This document shows positions 55,037 to 62,909 of a stretch of 64,000 bases of DNA, piece after piece. Every line of letters starts with the position of its first letter. The first letter of the stretch is position 1. A model generated the notes under the pieces. It saw nothing but the letters and a program-made list of their open reading frames with translations. It was not told the origin of the DNA and searched no databases. A program made the position numbers and the translations under genes. The stretch covers positions 540,479-604,478 of the forward strand of contig JAFKEN010000006.1 in the NCBI GenBank assembly GCA_017308515.1. The letters are read 5' to 3'. The stretch comes from Actinomycetales bacterium. GTDB lineage: Bacteria; Actinomycetota; Actinomycetes; Actinomycetales; Microbacteriaceae.

Positions 55037-56583
55037 TCGCGCGTCGCGTGCTGAGCCTGACCGCTCTCGTCGCCGCCGGCGGGCTGCTGCTCGCGGGCTG
55101 CCTCCCCTTCCCCTTCGGCCCGACGCCCTCGCGCACCTCGACGCCGACGCTCGAACAGGTCGCCCCCGAGCTCGCGCCGTACTACCACCAGCAGCTCGTC
55201 TGGCGCGACTGCCAGGACGGCTTCCAATGCACCGAGGCGACCGCGCCGCTCGACTGGTCCGATCCCTCGGCGGGCGACATCTCGCTCGCGCTCATCCGGC
55301 ACCGCGCGACCGGGAAGCGGGTGGGTTCGCTGCTGGTCAATCCGGGGGGTCCGGGGGGATCCGGCTGGAGCTTCATCGCCGACTCGCTCGACTTCGCGGT
55401 CGGCCAGCCGCTCATCGAGCGCTTCGACATCATCGGCTTCGACCCGCGCGGCGTGGGGCGCTCGAGCGCGGTGAGCTGCGGCACGCCCGCCCAGCTCGAC
55501 TCGTACTACTTCGACGTGCGGCCCTACCCGCCCGGCAGCGACGCCTGGGTCGACGACGCCCTCCAGCGCGGCGCCGACTGGTCGCAGCAGTGCCTGGACG
55601 GCACCGGACCGCTGCTGGCGCACATCGACACCGCGAGCGCTGCACACGACATGGACATGCTGCGCGCCGCGCTCGGCGACGAGAAGCTCGACTACCTCGG
55701 CTACTCCTACGGAACCCTGCTCGGGGCCCAGTACGCGCAGGACTTCCCCGACCGGGCCGGGCGCCTCGTGCTCGACGGCGCGGTGGATCCCTCGGCCGAC
55801 CCGCTGCAGGCGACCATCTTCCAGGCGGTCGGCTTCGAGAACGCCTTCCGCGCCTACGTCGCCGACTGCCTCACCCACGACGCCTGCCCCTTCGCGGGCA
55901 TGTCGGTCGACGAGGCGGTCGCGTCCACACGCGACCTGCTCGACCGGGTCGCCGAGAACCCGATCCCCGGCGACGACGGCCGGCTGCTCGGCGGCGACAC
56001 GCTGTTCAGCGCGATCGTGCTGCCGCTCTACAGCGAGTCGAACTGGCCCTACCTCGACGACCTCTTCACCGAGCTGAAGACGGGCGGCACGCAGTGGGCG
56101 TTCCTGCTCGCCGACGCGTACTACGACCGCGAGGCCGACGGCACCTACAGCACGAACTCGACCGAGGCCTTCCTCGCGATCGGATGCGCCGACCGGGTGC
56201 CGGGCGAGGGCCCCACGACGCCGGAGGAGGTCGCGCAGACGCAGCGTGACGACGCCGCGGCGACGATCGCGGCGGCCCCGCTGTTCGGGCCCAACATGGG
56301 GTGGGGGGTGCAGTGCTGGAAGTGGCCGTTCCCGGGGGTCGGATCGCTCGATCCGATCACCGCGCCGGGCTCGCCCGACATCCTCGTGATCGGCACCACG
56401 AACGACCCGGCCACCCCGTACCAGGAGGCGGTCACCCTCGCGAGCACGCTCGCGAAGGGTCATCTCGTGACCTATCACGGCGAGGGGCACACCGCCTACA
56501 ACGGCGGGAACGCCTGCGTCGACTCGACCGTGGAAGACTTCCTGATCGACGGGGTCGTGCCCGAGGCCGATCCGAACTGCTGA
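55033..56583 (+). CDS. Exported alpha/beta hydrolase (tripeptidyl aminopeptidase-like) lipoprotein
   Basis: A 516-aa lipoprotein (lipobox LLLAGC, Cys about residue 23) of the SlpD/Tap-like peptidase S33 group. Oxyanion region LLVNPGGPGGSGWSFI, nucleophile elbow YLGYSYGTLLGAQYAQ (Ser), Asp in IGTTNDPATPYQEAV, and His in TYHGEGHTAYNGG complete the triad. Six or more Cys in the lid region may form disulfides. The ATG overlaps the holB stop, a coupling seen in related actinobacteria. It probably trims peptides outside the cell. Confidence 0.92.
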   Translation: MIARRVLSLTALVAAGGLLLAGCLPFPFGPTPSRTSTPTLEQVAPELAPYYHQQLVWRDCQDGFQCTEATAPLDWSDPSAGDISLALIRHRATGKRVGSLLVNPGGPGGSGWSFIADSLDFAVGQPLIERFDIIGFDPRGVGRSSAVSCGTPAQLDSYYFDVRPYPPGSDAWVDDALQRGADWSQQCLDGTGPLLAHIDTASAAHDMDMLRAALGDEKLDYLGYSYGTLLGAQYAQDFPDRAGRLVLDGAVDPSADPLQATIFQAVGFENAFRAYVADCLTHDACPFAGMSVDEAVASTRDLLDRVAENPIPGDDGRLLGGDTLFSAIVLPLYSESNWPYLDDLFTELKTGGTQWAFLLADAYYDREADGTYSTNSTEAFLAIGCADRVPGEGPTTPEEVAQTQRDDAAATIAAAPLFGPNMGWGVQCWKWPFPGVGSLDPITAPGSPDILVIGTTNDPATPYQEAVTLASTLAKGHLVTYHGEGHTAYNGGNACVDSTVEDFLIDGVVPEADPNC

Positions 56584-56615
56584 GCGGGTCCGCGGGACCT
56601 TCGACCCGCGAAAAC

Positions 56616-56630
56616 TTGCAGTGGATGCAA
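56616..56630. promoter_or_regulatory. Palindrome in front of the TetR gene
   Basis: TTGCA-GTGGA-TGCAA is an inverted repeat just upstream of the -10-like AATAAT (56629-56634), which is 6 nt from the ATG. It is a likely autoregulatory site of the TetR protein encoded at 56641. Confidence 0.55.
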
Positions 56631-56640
56631 TAATGGCGGC

Positions 56641-57279
56641 ATGACCGACGCCCGCACCGCGAGCCCCGGCCTGCGCGAGCGCAAGCGTCGGGCGACGCGC
56701 CGCGCGATCCTGCTCGCGACCCTCGACCTCATCGAGCGCAAGGGGCTCGACGCCGTCACGATCGACGACATCGCGCGCGCCGCCGACGTGTCGCCGCGCA
56801 CCTTCTTCAACTACTTCGCCTCCAAGGAGGAGGCCTTCGTCGGCGACGGGCCCTCGGCGACCGACCCCGAGGCGGTCGCGCGCTTCCTCGCCGACCGCGG
56901 CCCGCTCTGGGAGGCGCTGCGCGACTTCCTCATCGCGAGTGCCCGCCCCGCCCTCGTCGACCAGGAGATCGTCGTGCGCCGCCGCGCGCTCATCAAGCGC
57001 CACCCCGAGCTCAACGCCCGCCGCATCGCGGCACTCCACCACTTCGAGTTCGACCTCGTCGACCTCATCGCGCGCCGCCTCTCCGGCGGCCCCGCCGCCG
57101 ACGCCGATGCCGCGACCCGGCGGCGGGCGCGGTACTTCGCCTTCCTCGCCGTCGCCGCGATGCGCCAGGCGTGGATGAACTGGGCCGAGCTCCCCGGCGC
57201 CCGCACCTCGCTCGACGAGCAGCTGCGCGACGCGTTCGACGAACTGCCGCGGGTCGCCGCGGAGGGCGCGCGGGCCTGA
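56641..57279 (+). CDS. TetR family regulator
   Basis: A 212-aa regulator with RRAILLATLDLIERKGLDAV, TIDDIARAADVSPRTFFNYF as the DNA-binding domain (about residues 18-62) and a C-terminal all-helical ligand domain. The DVSPRTFFNYF motif is typical of the AcrR-like group. There is no ribosome-binding site, but AATAAT lies 6 nt upstream, so it is leaderless. A palindrome overlaps the promoter. No transporter is adjacent, so the target beyond itself is unknown. Confidence 0.9.
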   Translation: MTDARTASPGLRERKRRATRRAILLATLDLIERKGLDAVTIDDIARAADVSPRTFFNYFASKEEAFVGDGPSATDPEAVARFLADRGPLWEALRDFLIASARPALVDQEIVVRRRALIKRHPELNARRIAALHHFEFDLVDLIARRLSGGPAADADAATRRRARYFAFLAVAAMRQAWMNWAELPGARTSLDEQLRDAFDELPRVAAEGARA

Positions 57280-57389
57280 GCGCGCCTTCGCCGCCCGCCG
57301 GCCGCGGTGGCCCGCGCCGAGGCGCCGACGGGCCGCCGCGTGGCGCGCATCGGCTATGCTCTCCAATCGTGCCGCGGCCCGCCGCGCAC

Positions 57390-57462
57390 GCCGCCTTAGC
57401 TCAGTCGGCAGAGCGATTCACTCGTAATGAATAGGTCGTGGGTTCGATTCCCACAGGCGGCT
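57390..57462 (+). tRNA. tRNA-Thr (anticodon CGT)
   Basis: A 73-nt cloverleaf: acceptor GCCGCCT pairs with AGGCGGC, D arm TAGCTCAGTCGGCAGAGC, anticodon stem ATTCA/TGAAT around CTCGTAA, and T arm GTGGGTTCGATTCCCAC. The discriminator is T. CCA is not encoded. Confidence 0.96.
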
Positions 57463-57499
57463 CGGTTTCTATTTCGCGCGTCGCGCTAGCGTGGAGCGC

Positions 57500-58480
57500 A
57501 TGACCTCCCCCCACCTCCGCTGGGGCGTGCTCGCGCCCGGCGGCATCGCCCGCTCGCAGGTCGCCGACCTCCAGCGCGTCGGCATCCCCGTCGTCGCGGC
57601 CGGCAGCCGCGATCTCGAGCGCGCGCGGTCCTTCGCCGCCGACTTCGACATCCCGCGCGCGTACGGCTCGTACGACGAACTCCTCGCCGACGACGAGGTC
57701 GACGTCGTCTACGTCGCGACCACGCACAACGCCCACGCCGACGCCGCCCTGCTCGCGCTACGCGCCGGCAAGCACGTGCTCGTCGAGAAGCCGTTCACGG
57801 TGACCGGCGCACAGGCGCGCGCGATCGCCGAGGCCGCGGAAGCGGCCGACCGGGTTGTGCTCGAGGCGATGTGGACGCGCTACCTGCCCAGCATGGTGCG
57901 GCTGCGCGACATCCTCGCGGCGGGCACGATCGGCGAGGTGCGCGCCGTCGTCGCCGACCACAGCCAGCTGCTCACCCACGTGGACCGCCTCATGAACCCG
58001 GCGACCGCGGGCGGCGCCCTGCTCGACCTGGGCATCTACCCCGTCGCCTTCGCGTGGGACGTGCTGGGTGCTCCCGAGCGATTCCTCGCCGCCGCCACCA
58101 TGACCGCTACGGGGGTCGACGAGACCACCTCGATGATCCTCGAGTACGCCTCGGGCGCTCAGGCCGTGCTCACCGCGACGCTCGCCTCGCCGGGCGCGAC
58201 GCGCGCCTTCGTGCACGGAACGGCGGGGCGGATCGAGTTCGACGGTCCGTTCTACGGCTGGGTGGGCTTCACCGTGTTCGACGCCGCGGGGGAGCTCGTG
58301 GAGCGCTACGAACCCGAGCGCGAGGGCCGGGGCATGCAGTTCCAGGCGCTCGAGCTCGAGCGGATCGTCGCCTCGGGCGAGCGCACCGGCACGATCCAGC
58401 CGATCGGGCAGACCGTCGCGATCATGGAGTTCCTCGACGCGGTGCGCGAGCGGATCGGGCTGCGCTTCCCCGAGGAGTGA
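57500..58480 (+). CDS. Gfo/Idh/MocA family oxidoreductase
   Basis: A 326-aa NAD(P)-dependent sugar or cyclitol dehydrogenase-like protein. Nucleotide-binding LRWGVLAPGGIARSQVADLQ, the family motif GKHVLVEKPFTV with its Lys, and the catalytic region GGALLDLGIYPVAFAWDVLG are present (Asp-x-Gly-x-Tyr, where the second half of the catalytic pair is often His). The ATG at 57500 is 7 nt behind TAGCGT, probably leaderless. The substrate is unknown. Confidence 0.92.
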   Translation: MTSPHLRWGVLAPGGIARSQVADLQRVGIPVVAAGSRDLERARSFAADFDIPRAYGSYDELLADDEVDVVYVATTHNAHADAALLALRAGKHVLVEKPFTVTGAQARAIAEAAEAADRVVLEAMWTRYLPSMVRLRDILAAGTIGEVRAVVADHSQLLTHVDRLMNPATAGGALLDLGIYPVAFAWDVLGAPERFLAAATMTATGVDETTSMILEYASGAQAVLTATLASPGATRAFVHGTAGRIEFDGPFYGWVGFTVFDAAGELVERYEPEREGRGMQFQALELERIVASGERTGTIQPIGQTVAIMEFLDAVRERIGLRFPEE

Positions 58481-58571
58481 CGCGACGGGCCGCGGCCGAC
58501 TCGCATCGGGGCCTCGTCCCGCGCGGGTGGCGCCCAGGGTGGGGTCGAGACGACCGCCTATCATGGCGGGC

Positions 58572-60386
58572 GTGACCGACGAGCCGCCGCTGACCCGCCG
58601 CCAGGCGCGCGAGGCCGAGCGCGCCCACGGGGTGCGGCCCGTCGCCGCGCCGCCGGGGGGTGTTCCGTCGGCGCCTGCTGCACCACCGCCCGCGCCACCG
58701 GCCGTGCCCGCGTCGGCGCCCACGTGGACCGAACTGCTCTCGCCCTCGGGCCCTCCGAGTCCGAGCCCGGCGACCGCGCCTCCCGCCGCCGCGCCTCCGT
58801 CGCCGGTGCCGACCGAACTCCTCCCGCCCGCTCCTCCCGCGGCACCGTCGCCCGCGCCCAACGCGCTGACCCCGTTCCCCCCGACCCCCGCGCCCGCTGC
58901 GGCGCCGACCGAGCTCCTGCCGCCGACCGCTGAGCCCGAGGAGGGCGCGGCGCCCCCGCGCTCCGGGATCGTCGCCGGCATCGGCGCGCTCTTCCGGCGG
59001 CACCCGCGGGCGTGGCTCGCGGGCGGCATCGCGGCGGCGTTCGCGCTGCTGGGCACCGGATCCCTCCTCGGGGGAGCGGCTTACGGCGCCGCGACCGCGG
59101 CCGAGCCCACGGTCGTCTCCGACGCTCTCACGGTCGACCCGCGCACGGCGCCGGGCGAGCTGCTCGATCCCGCCGCCCTGCCGACCTGCTCGATCACGCC
59201 GCTCACAGCGGGCGCGGGCCTCGGCACCCTGCGCGGCACGGTGATCGACGCCACCACCGGCGCGACGATCTGGTCGCGCGAGGGCGCCACGGGATCACGT
59301 CCGAACCATCTGGTGCGCCTCGCGACCGGCATCGCGGCGCTCAGCGTTCTCGGCGGCGACGCCCGGATCTCGACGACGGTCAACGACGGCAGCCTCCCCG
59401 GCTCGATCGTGCTCACCGCGCGTGGTGACGCGACGCTCTCCGCGATGCCGCCGGGCACCGACAGCGTCTACAGCGGCGCCCCGAAGCTCGCCGACCTCGC
59501 CCAGCAGACGATCGCCGCCTACAACGCCGCGCATCCCGGCGTGCCGATCGAGACCCTCGTGCTCGACACCTCGTACTGGAGCGCCGACCCGCGCCCGCAG
59601 GGCTGGCCCTCCAACACCCTCGACTCGGGTCAGGCCTCGCTCATCACGCCGCTGCAGGTCGACGGCGACCGCGGCGACCCGACCCGGCTGTCGAGCCCGC
59701 GCGGCGACGACCCCATCGGCGACGCCGCGAGCGACTTCGTCGCGGCGCTCCGGGCGGCGGATCCCGGCGGCGTCGTCGGCGCCGACGTCGCCATCACCTC
59801 CGGTTCGGCCCTCGGCTCGGCGCCCGTGCTCGGCACGGTGCAGTCGCGCCCGGTCTCGACGCTCGTCGACCAGATGCTGGACCTGGGTGACAACACCCTC
59901 GCCGAGATGCTCGGGCGGCTGGTGGCGATCCAGTCGGGCTTCGACGGCTCGTCGGCCAGCGTCGGCAAGGCGCTCGTCAGCGCGCTCGCGGTCGCGGGCG
60001 TGCCGACGACGGGGATGACGCTCGTCGACGCCTCGGGTCTCAGCAGCGACGACGTGATGCCCACCGACGCGATCGCCGGCCTGCTCGCCGTGATCCGCAC
60101 CGGTGAGGCCCCGCGCGATCAGGTGCGCGACGCGCTCGGCGTCGCCGGGCAGAGCGGCAGCCTGGCGGATCGCGGGGCGGGCACGGTGCTCAGCGGCAAC
60201 CTGCACGGGGCCGCCTCGAGTCTCAACAACGGATCGTCGATCGCGGGGTATCTGACCGCCGCCGACGGCACCGAGCTCGTCGTGGCCTTCGCCGCGCACG
60301 ACGCCGTCGACGACTCCACCGCCGGCAGCCTCGACGCGCTCGTGGCCGGCGTTGCCACCTGCGGATCGAATCTGGCCCAGGTGTGA
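58572..60386 (+). CDS. PBP4/DacB-like protein lacking all catalytic motifs
   Basis: A 604-aa protein. A basic start (LTRRQAREAERAHG) and a proline-rich cytoplasmic region with three TELL(P/S)P repeats (residues 53, 81, 113) lead to a membrane helix (about 148-172) and an outer domain alignable to D-Ala-D-Ala carboxypeptidase S13. The active-site Ser-x2-Lys reads His246-x2-Arg249 (PNHLVRL), Ser-x-Asn reads Gly439-Asp-Asn (LGDNTLAEML), and Lys-Thr-Gly reads Ala547-Ala-Ser in a gap-free match ending SSIAGYLTAADG. It should not be a peptidase, but may still bind the wall or partners. The GTG is 7 nt behind TATCAT; ATG 58563 is an alternative. Confidence 0.85.
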   Translation: MTDEPPLTRRQAREAERAHGVRPVAAPPGGVPSAPAAPPPAPPAVPASAPTWTELLSPSGPPSPSPATAPPAAAPPSPVPTELLPPAPPAAPSPAPNALTPFPPTPAPAAAPTELLPPTAEPEEGAAPPRSGIVAGIGALFRRHPRAWLAGGIAAAFALLGTGSLLGGAAYGAATAAEPTVVSDALTVDPRTAPGELLDPAALPTCSITPLTAGAGLGTLRGTVIDATTGATIWSREGATGSRPNHLVRLATGIAALSVLGGDARISTTVNDGSLPGSIVLTARGDATLSAMPPGTDSVYSGAPKLADLAQQTIAAYNAAHPGVPIETLVLDTSYWSADPRPQGWPSNTLDSGQASLITPLQVDGDRGDPTRLSSPRGDDPIGDAASDFVAALRAADPGGVVGADVAITSGSALGSAPVLGTVQSRPVSTLVDQMLDLGDNTLAEMLGRLVAIQSGFDGSSASVGKALVSALAVAGVPTTGMTLVDASGLSSDDVMPTDAIAGLLAVIRTGEAPRDQVRDALGVAGQSGSLADRGAGTVLSGNLHGAASSLNNGSSIAGYLTAADGTELVVAFAAHDAVDDSTAGSLDALVAGVATCGSNLAQV

Positions 60387-60973
60387 GCGCCTCCACCCGC
60401 GGTCTGCTCATCGTGGACGTGCAGAACGACTTCACCGAGGGCGGCGCGCTCGGCGTGGAGGGCGGCGCGGCGGTCGCCGAGCGGATCACCCGCTACCTGC
60501 GCGAGAAGCCCGACCGCTACGGGCTCGTGGTCGCCTCGCGCGATTGGCACGAGGGCCACACCGACAATCGGGGTCACTTCGCCCTCGACGGGGAGCCCGA
60601 CTTCGAGAACTCCTGGCCGCCGCACTGCGTGCAGGGCAGCACGGGCGCCGAGTACCACCCCGCACTCGACACCTCGCTCGTCGCCGCGCACGTGCGCAAG
60701 GGTCAGGGCGTGCCCGCCTACTCCGCCTTCGAGGGCGAGACCGACGAGGGCGGGTCGCTCGTCGCGCTGCTCGACGACCGCGGCATCACCGACCTCGACG
60801 TCGTCGGCATCGCGACCGACTACTGCGTGCGGGCCTCGGCGCTCGACGCGCTCGCGGCGGGGCGGCGGGTGCGCGTGCTCACCGACCTCGTGGCCGGCGT
60901 CGCCGCCGAGTCGAGCGCCGCCGCGCTCGCCGAGCTCGCCTCCGCGGGTGCGGAGCTCGCGACCACCGCCTGA
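60383..60973 (+). CDS. pncA: Nicotinamidase / isochorismatase family hydrolase
   Basis: A 196-aa cysteine hydrolase that converts nicotinamide to nicotinate for NAD recycling. The catalytic triad is Asp in LLIVDVQNDFTEGG, Lys in HVRKGQG, and Cys in GIATDYCVRASALDA; metal ligands are in SRDWHEGHT and the following His. The motif set favours nicotinamidase over isochorismatase. The GTG overlaps the previous stop, and AraC follows after 3 nt. Confidence 0.92.
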   Translation: MSASTRGLLIVDVQNDFTEGGALGVEGGAAVAERITRYLREKPDRYGLVVASRDWHEGHTDNRGHFALDGEPDFENSWPPHCVQGSTGAEYHPALDTSLVAAHVRKGQGVPAYSAFEGETDEGGSLVALLDDRGITDLDVVGIATDYCVRASALDALAAGRRVRVLTDLVAGVAAESSAAALAELASAGAELATTA

Positions 60974-60976
60974 GCC

Positions 60977-61414
60977 GTGGACCGCTCCGACCTGGTGCGC
61001 CTGCGCCGCGCACGCGACCGGATGGATCGTCACGCGCACGAGCCCCTCGACGTGCCCTCGCTCGCGGCGGCGGCGCACATGTCGACCGGGCACTTCGCGC
61101 GCGCGTTCCGGGAGGCGTACGGCGAGACGCCCCACGCCTACCTCATGAGCCGGCGCATCCAGCGAGCCAAGGAGCTGCTGCGGCACACCGATCTGAGCGT
61201 CACCGAGGTCTGCCTCGCCGTGGGCTGCACGTCGCTGGGCTCGTTCAGCGCCTCCTTCACCCGCCTGGTCGGCCAGACGCCGAGCGCGTACCGGGCCGGC
61301 TCCTCCGAGGCCGTCGCCGGGGTACCCGGCTACTTCGTCGCGCAGCGCACCCGCCCGCGGCGCGTGCCGCGATCGGTCAGGAATCGAGAAGCGGCCGGCC
61401 GGCCCCACGCGTAG
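60977..61414 (+). CDS. AraC family regulator (DNA-binding domain only)
   Basis: A 145-aa regulator made almost entirely of the double helix-turn-helix: LDVPSLAAAAHMSTGHFARA, FREAYGETPHAYLMSRRIQR, then SVTEVCLAVGCTSLGSFSAS and FTRLVGQTPSAYR. No ligand domain is present. It is followed 10 nt later by a VOC protein; such AraC-VOC pairs are common in actinobacteria, and the VOC protein may act in sensing or resistance. Confidence 0.9.
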   Translation: MDRSDLVRLRRARDRMDRHAHEPLDVPSLAAAAHMSTGHFARAFREAYGETPHAYLMSRRIQRAKELLRHTDLSVTEVCLAVGCTSLGSFSASFTRLVGQTPSAYRAGSSEAVAGVPGYFVAQRTRPRRVPRSVRNREAAGRPHA

Positions 61415-61424
61415 CCTCGCGGGC

Positions 61425-61829
61425 ATGAGCATCCTCGTCGCGCAGACCTTCCTCCCCTTCGACGACGCCGACGCGGCGCTCGGCTTCTACCGCGACCTGC
61501 TGGGCTTCGAGGTCGCCGCCGATGTCGACCACGAGGGGATGCGGTGGATCACTCTCGCCTCCGAGGCTCAGCCCGGCGTGCAGCTGGTGCTCGAGACGGT
61601 CGGCGCGGGCGCGCCGGGCGACGTGGAGACGCTCGGGGACCTGCTCGCGAAAGGCGTGCTCGGGCGCGTGATCCTGGCGACCGACGACCTCGACGGGCTG
61701 TACGCCACGCTCGAGGCGGCGGGCGTCGAGGTGCTGCAGGAGCCGCAGGACCAGTTCTGGGGCGTGCGCGACGCGGCGGTGCGCGACCCCGCGGGCAACG
61801 TCATCCGCATCCAGCACCGGCCCGCCTGA
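61425..61829 (+). CDS. VOC/glyoxalase-fold protein paired with AraC
   Basis: A 134-aa protein with FLPFDDADAALGFYRDLLGF at the start and FWGVRDAAVRDPAGNVIRIQ at the end, as in bleomycin-resistance/glyoxalase-type proteins. The ATG is 7 nt behind TAGCCT, so besides AraC read-through a leaderless transcript is likely. The substrate is unknown. Confidence 0.9.
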   Translation: MSILVAQTFLPFDDADAALGFYRDLLGFEVAADVDHEGMRWITLASEAQPGVQLVLETVGAGAPGDVETLGDLLAKGVLGRVILATDDLDGLYATLEAAGVEVLQEPQDQFWGVRDAAVRDPAGNVIRIQHRPA

Positions 61830-61899
61830 GCGCCCGGCGACCGACGGGGCCGCACCGCGCCGCGAGACCGGGCGCAGCCGGATCGGGCACAATGGAGTC

Positions 61900-61983
61900 A
61901 TGTTCGCGCGCGCGCTGCTCCTGCTCTCCTCCGCCGGCGCGGTCGTGCTGGCCATCTGGTTCGGCGTGACCGTCTTCGGCTGA
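61900..61983 (+). CDS. 27-aa single-helix membrane peptide
   Basis: The ATG has both GGAG upstream and a -10-like CACAAT 6 nt away. The product is one hydrophobic helix (MFARALLLLSSAGAVVLAIW, then FGVTVFG). Its size and start signals look genuine, but I know no function. It lies 46 nt before the RNA methyltransferase gene. Confidence 0.45.
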   Translation: MFARALLLLSSAGAVVLAIWFGVTVFG

Positions 61984-62029
61984 TCCCGACGCCTCTCGCC
62001 CCGTCCCGCACCGATCCTCGGAGCCCGCG

Positions 62030-62804
62030 GTGACCCGCCTCGCGGTGACCGAGGCCGACGACCCGCGCCTCGACGACTTCGCGCGCCGCACCGACGTCGC
62101 GCTGCGCGGCGACCGCGGCGCCGAGCACGGGCTCTACCTCGTCGAGTCGCTGCTGCTGCTCGAACGGGCGCGCGCCGCCGGCCACCGGCCGCGCGCGCCG
62201 GGCGGCGGAGGCCGCCGGGCCCGGGGTGCCGGTGTACGTCGGCGGCGACGCACTGCTCGCGGCGGTCACCGGGTACGCGCTGCACCGCGGCGTCGTCGCC
62301 TCCTTCGAGCGGCCGGCGCTGCCCGAGCCGGCGGAGCTGCTGAGGGCGGCCCGGCGCGTCGTCGTGCTCGAGGACGTCGCCGACCCCTCCAACGTCGGGG
62401 CGATCTTCCGGTCGGTCGCGGGCATCGGCGCCGACGCGGTGCTCGTGACGCCGCGCTGCAGCGACCCGTTCTACCGCCGCGCGATCCGGGTCTCGATGGG
62501 GACGGTGCTCCAGGTGCCGTGGACGCGGGCGCCCGCCTGGCCCGACCTCGCCCCGCTGCTGCGCGGCGCGGGCTTCGCGATCGCCGCCCTCGCCCTCGCC
62601 GACGACGCCGTGGCACTGCGGGAGTACGCCGCGCATCCGCCGGAGCGCGTCGCCCTCGTGCTGGGCGCCGAGGGTCCGGGACTCTCGTCGGAGGCGCTCG
62701 CGGTCGCCGACACCCGCGTCGTGATCCCGATGCGGCACGGCATCGACTCCCTCAACGTCGCCGCGGCCGCCGCCGTCGCGATGTACGCGCTCGCCACCCC
62801 CTGA
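62030..62804 (+). pseudogene. SpoU/TrmH-type RNA 2'-O-methyltransferase, frameshifted
   Basis: The first frame (62030 to about 62197) encodes the substrate-binding start, GAEHGLYLVESLLLLERARA, AGHRPRA. The second frame (from about 62202) continues with AAEAAGPGVPVYVGGDALLA and has the complete SPOUT domain: LEDVADPSNVGAIFRSVAGI (motif 1), VALVLGAEGPGLSSEAL (motif 2) and IPMRHGIDSLNVAAAAAVAM (motif 3). The junction at 62198-62201 shifts frame, and roughly ten codons expected there are missing. The methyltransferase core is intact, so an assembly error in this CG-rich stretch is a real alternative to a true lesion. Confidence 0.82.
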
Positions 62805-62807
62805 CCC

Positions 62808-62827
62808 GTCACGGCTCCCTCCGTGAC
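62808..62827 (+). terminator. Hairpin after the methyltransferase gene
   Basis: GTCACGG (62808-62814) and CCGTGAC (62821-62827) form a perfect 7-bp stem with a 6-nt loop, 4 nt past the stop codon. It lies between convergent genes. Confidence 0.6.
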
Positions 62828-62909
62828 GTGGCGGAAGGGCGCGCGCGGCCGTCCGCCGGGGTGCATCTCCGTCCGGGAGACGCGCGACGCACGGGAGGTG
62901 GACGGGAGG

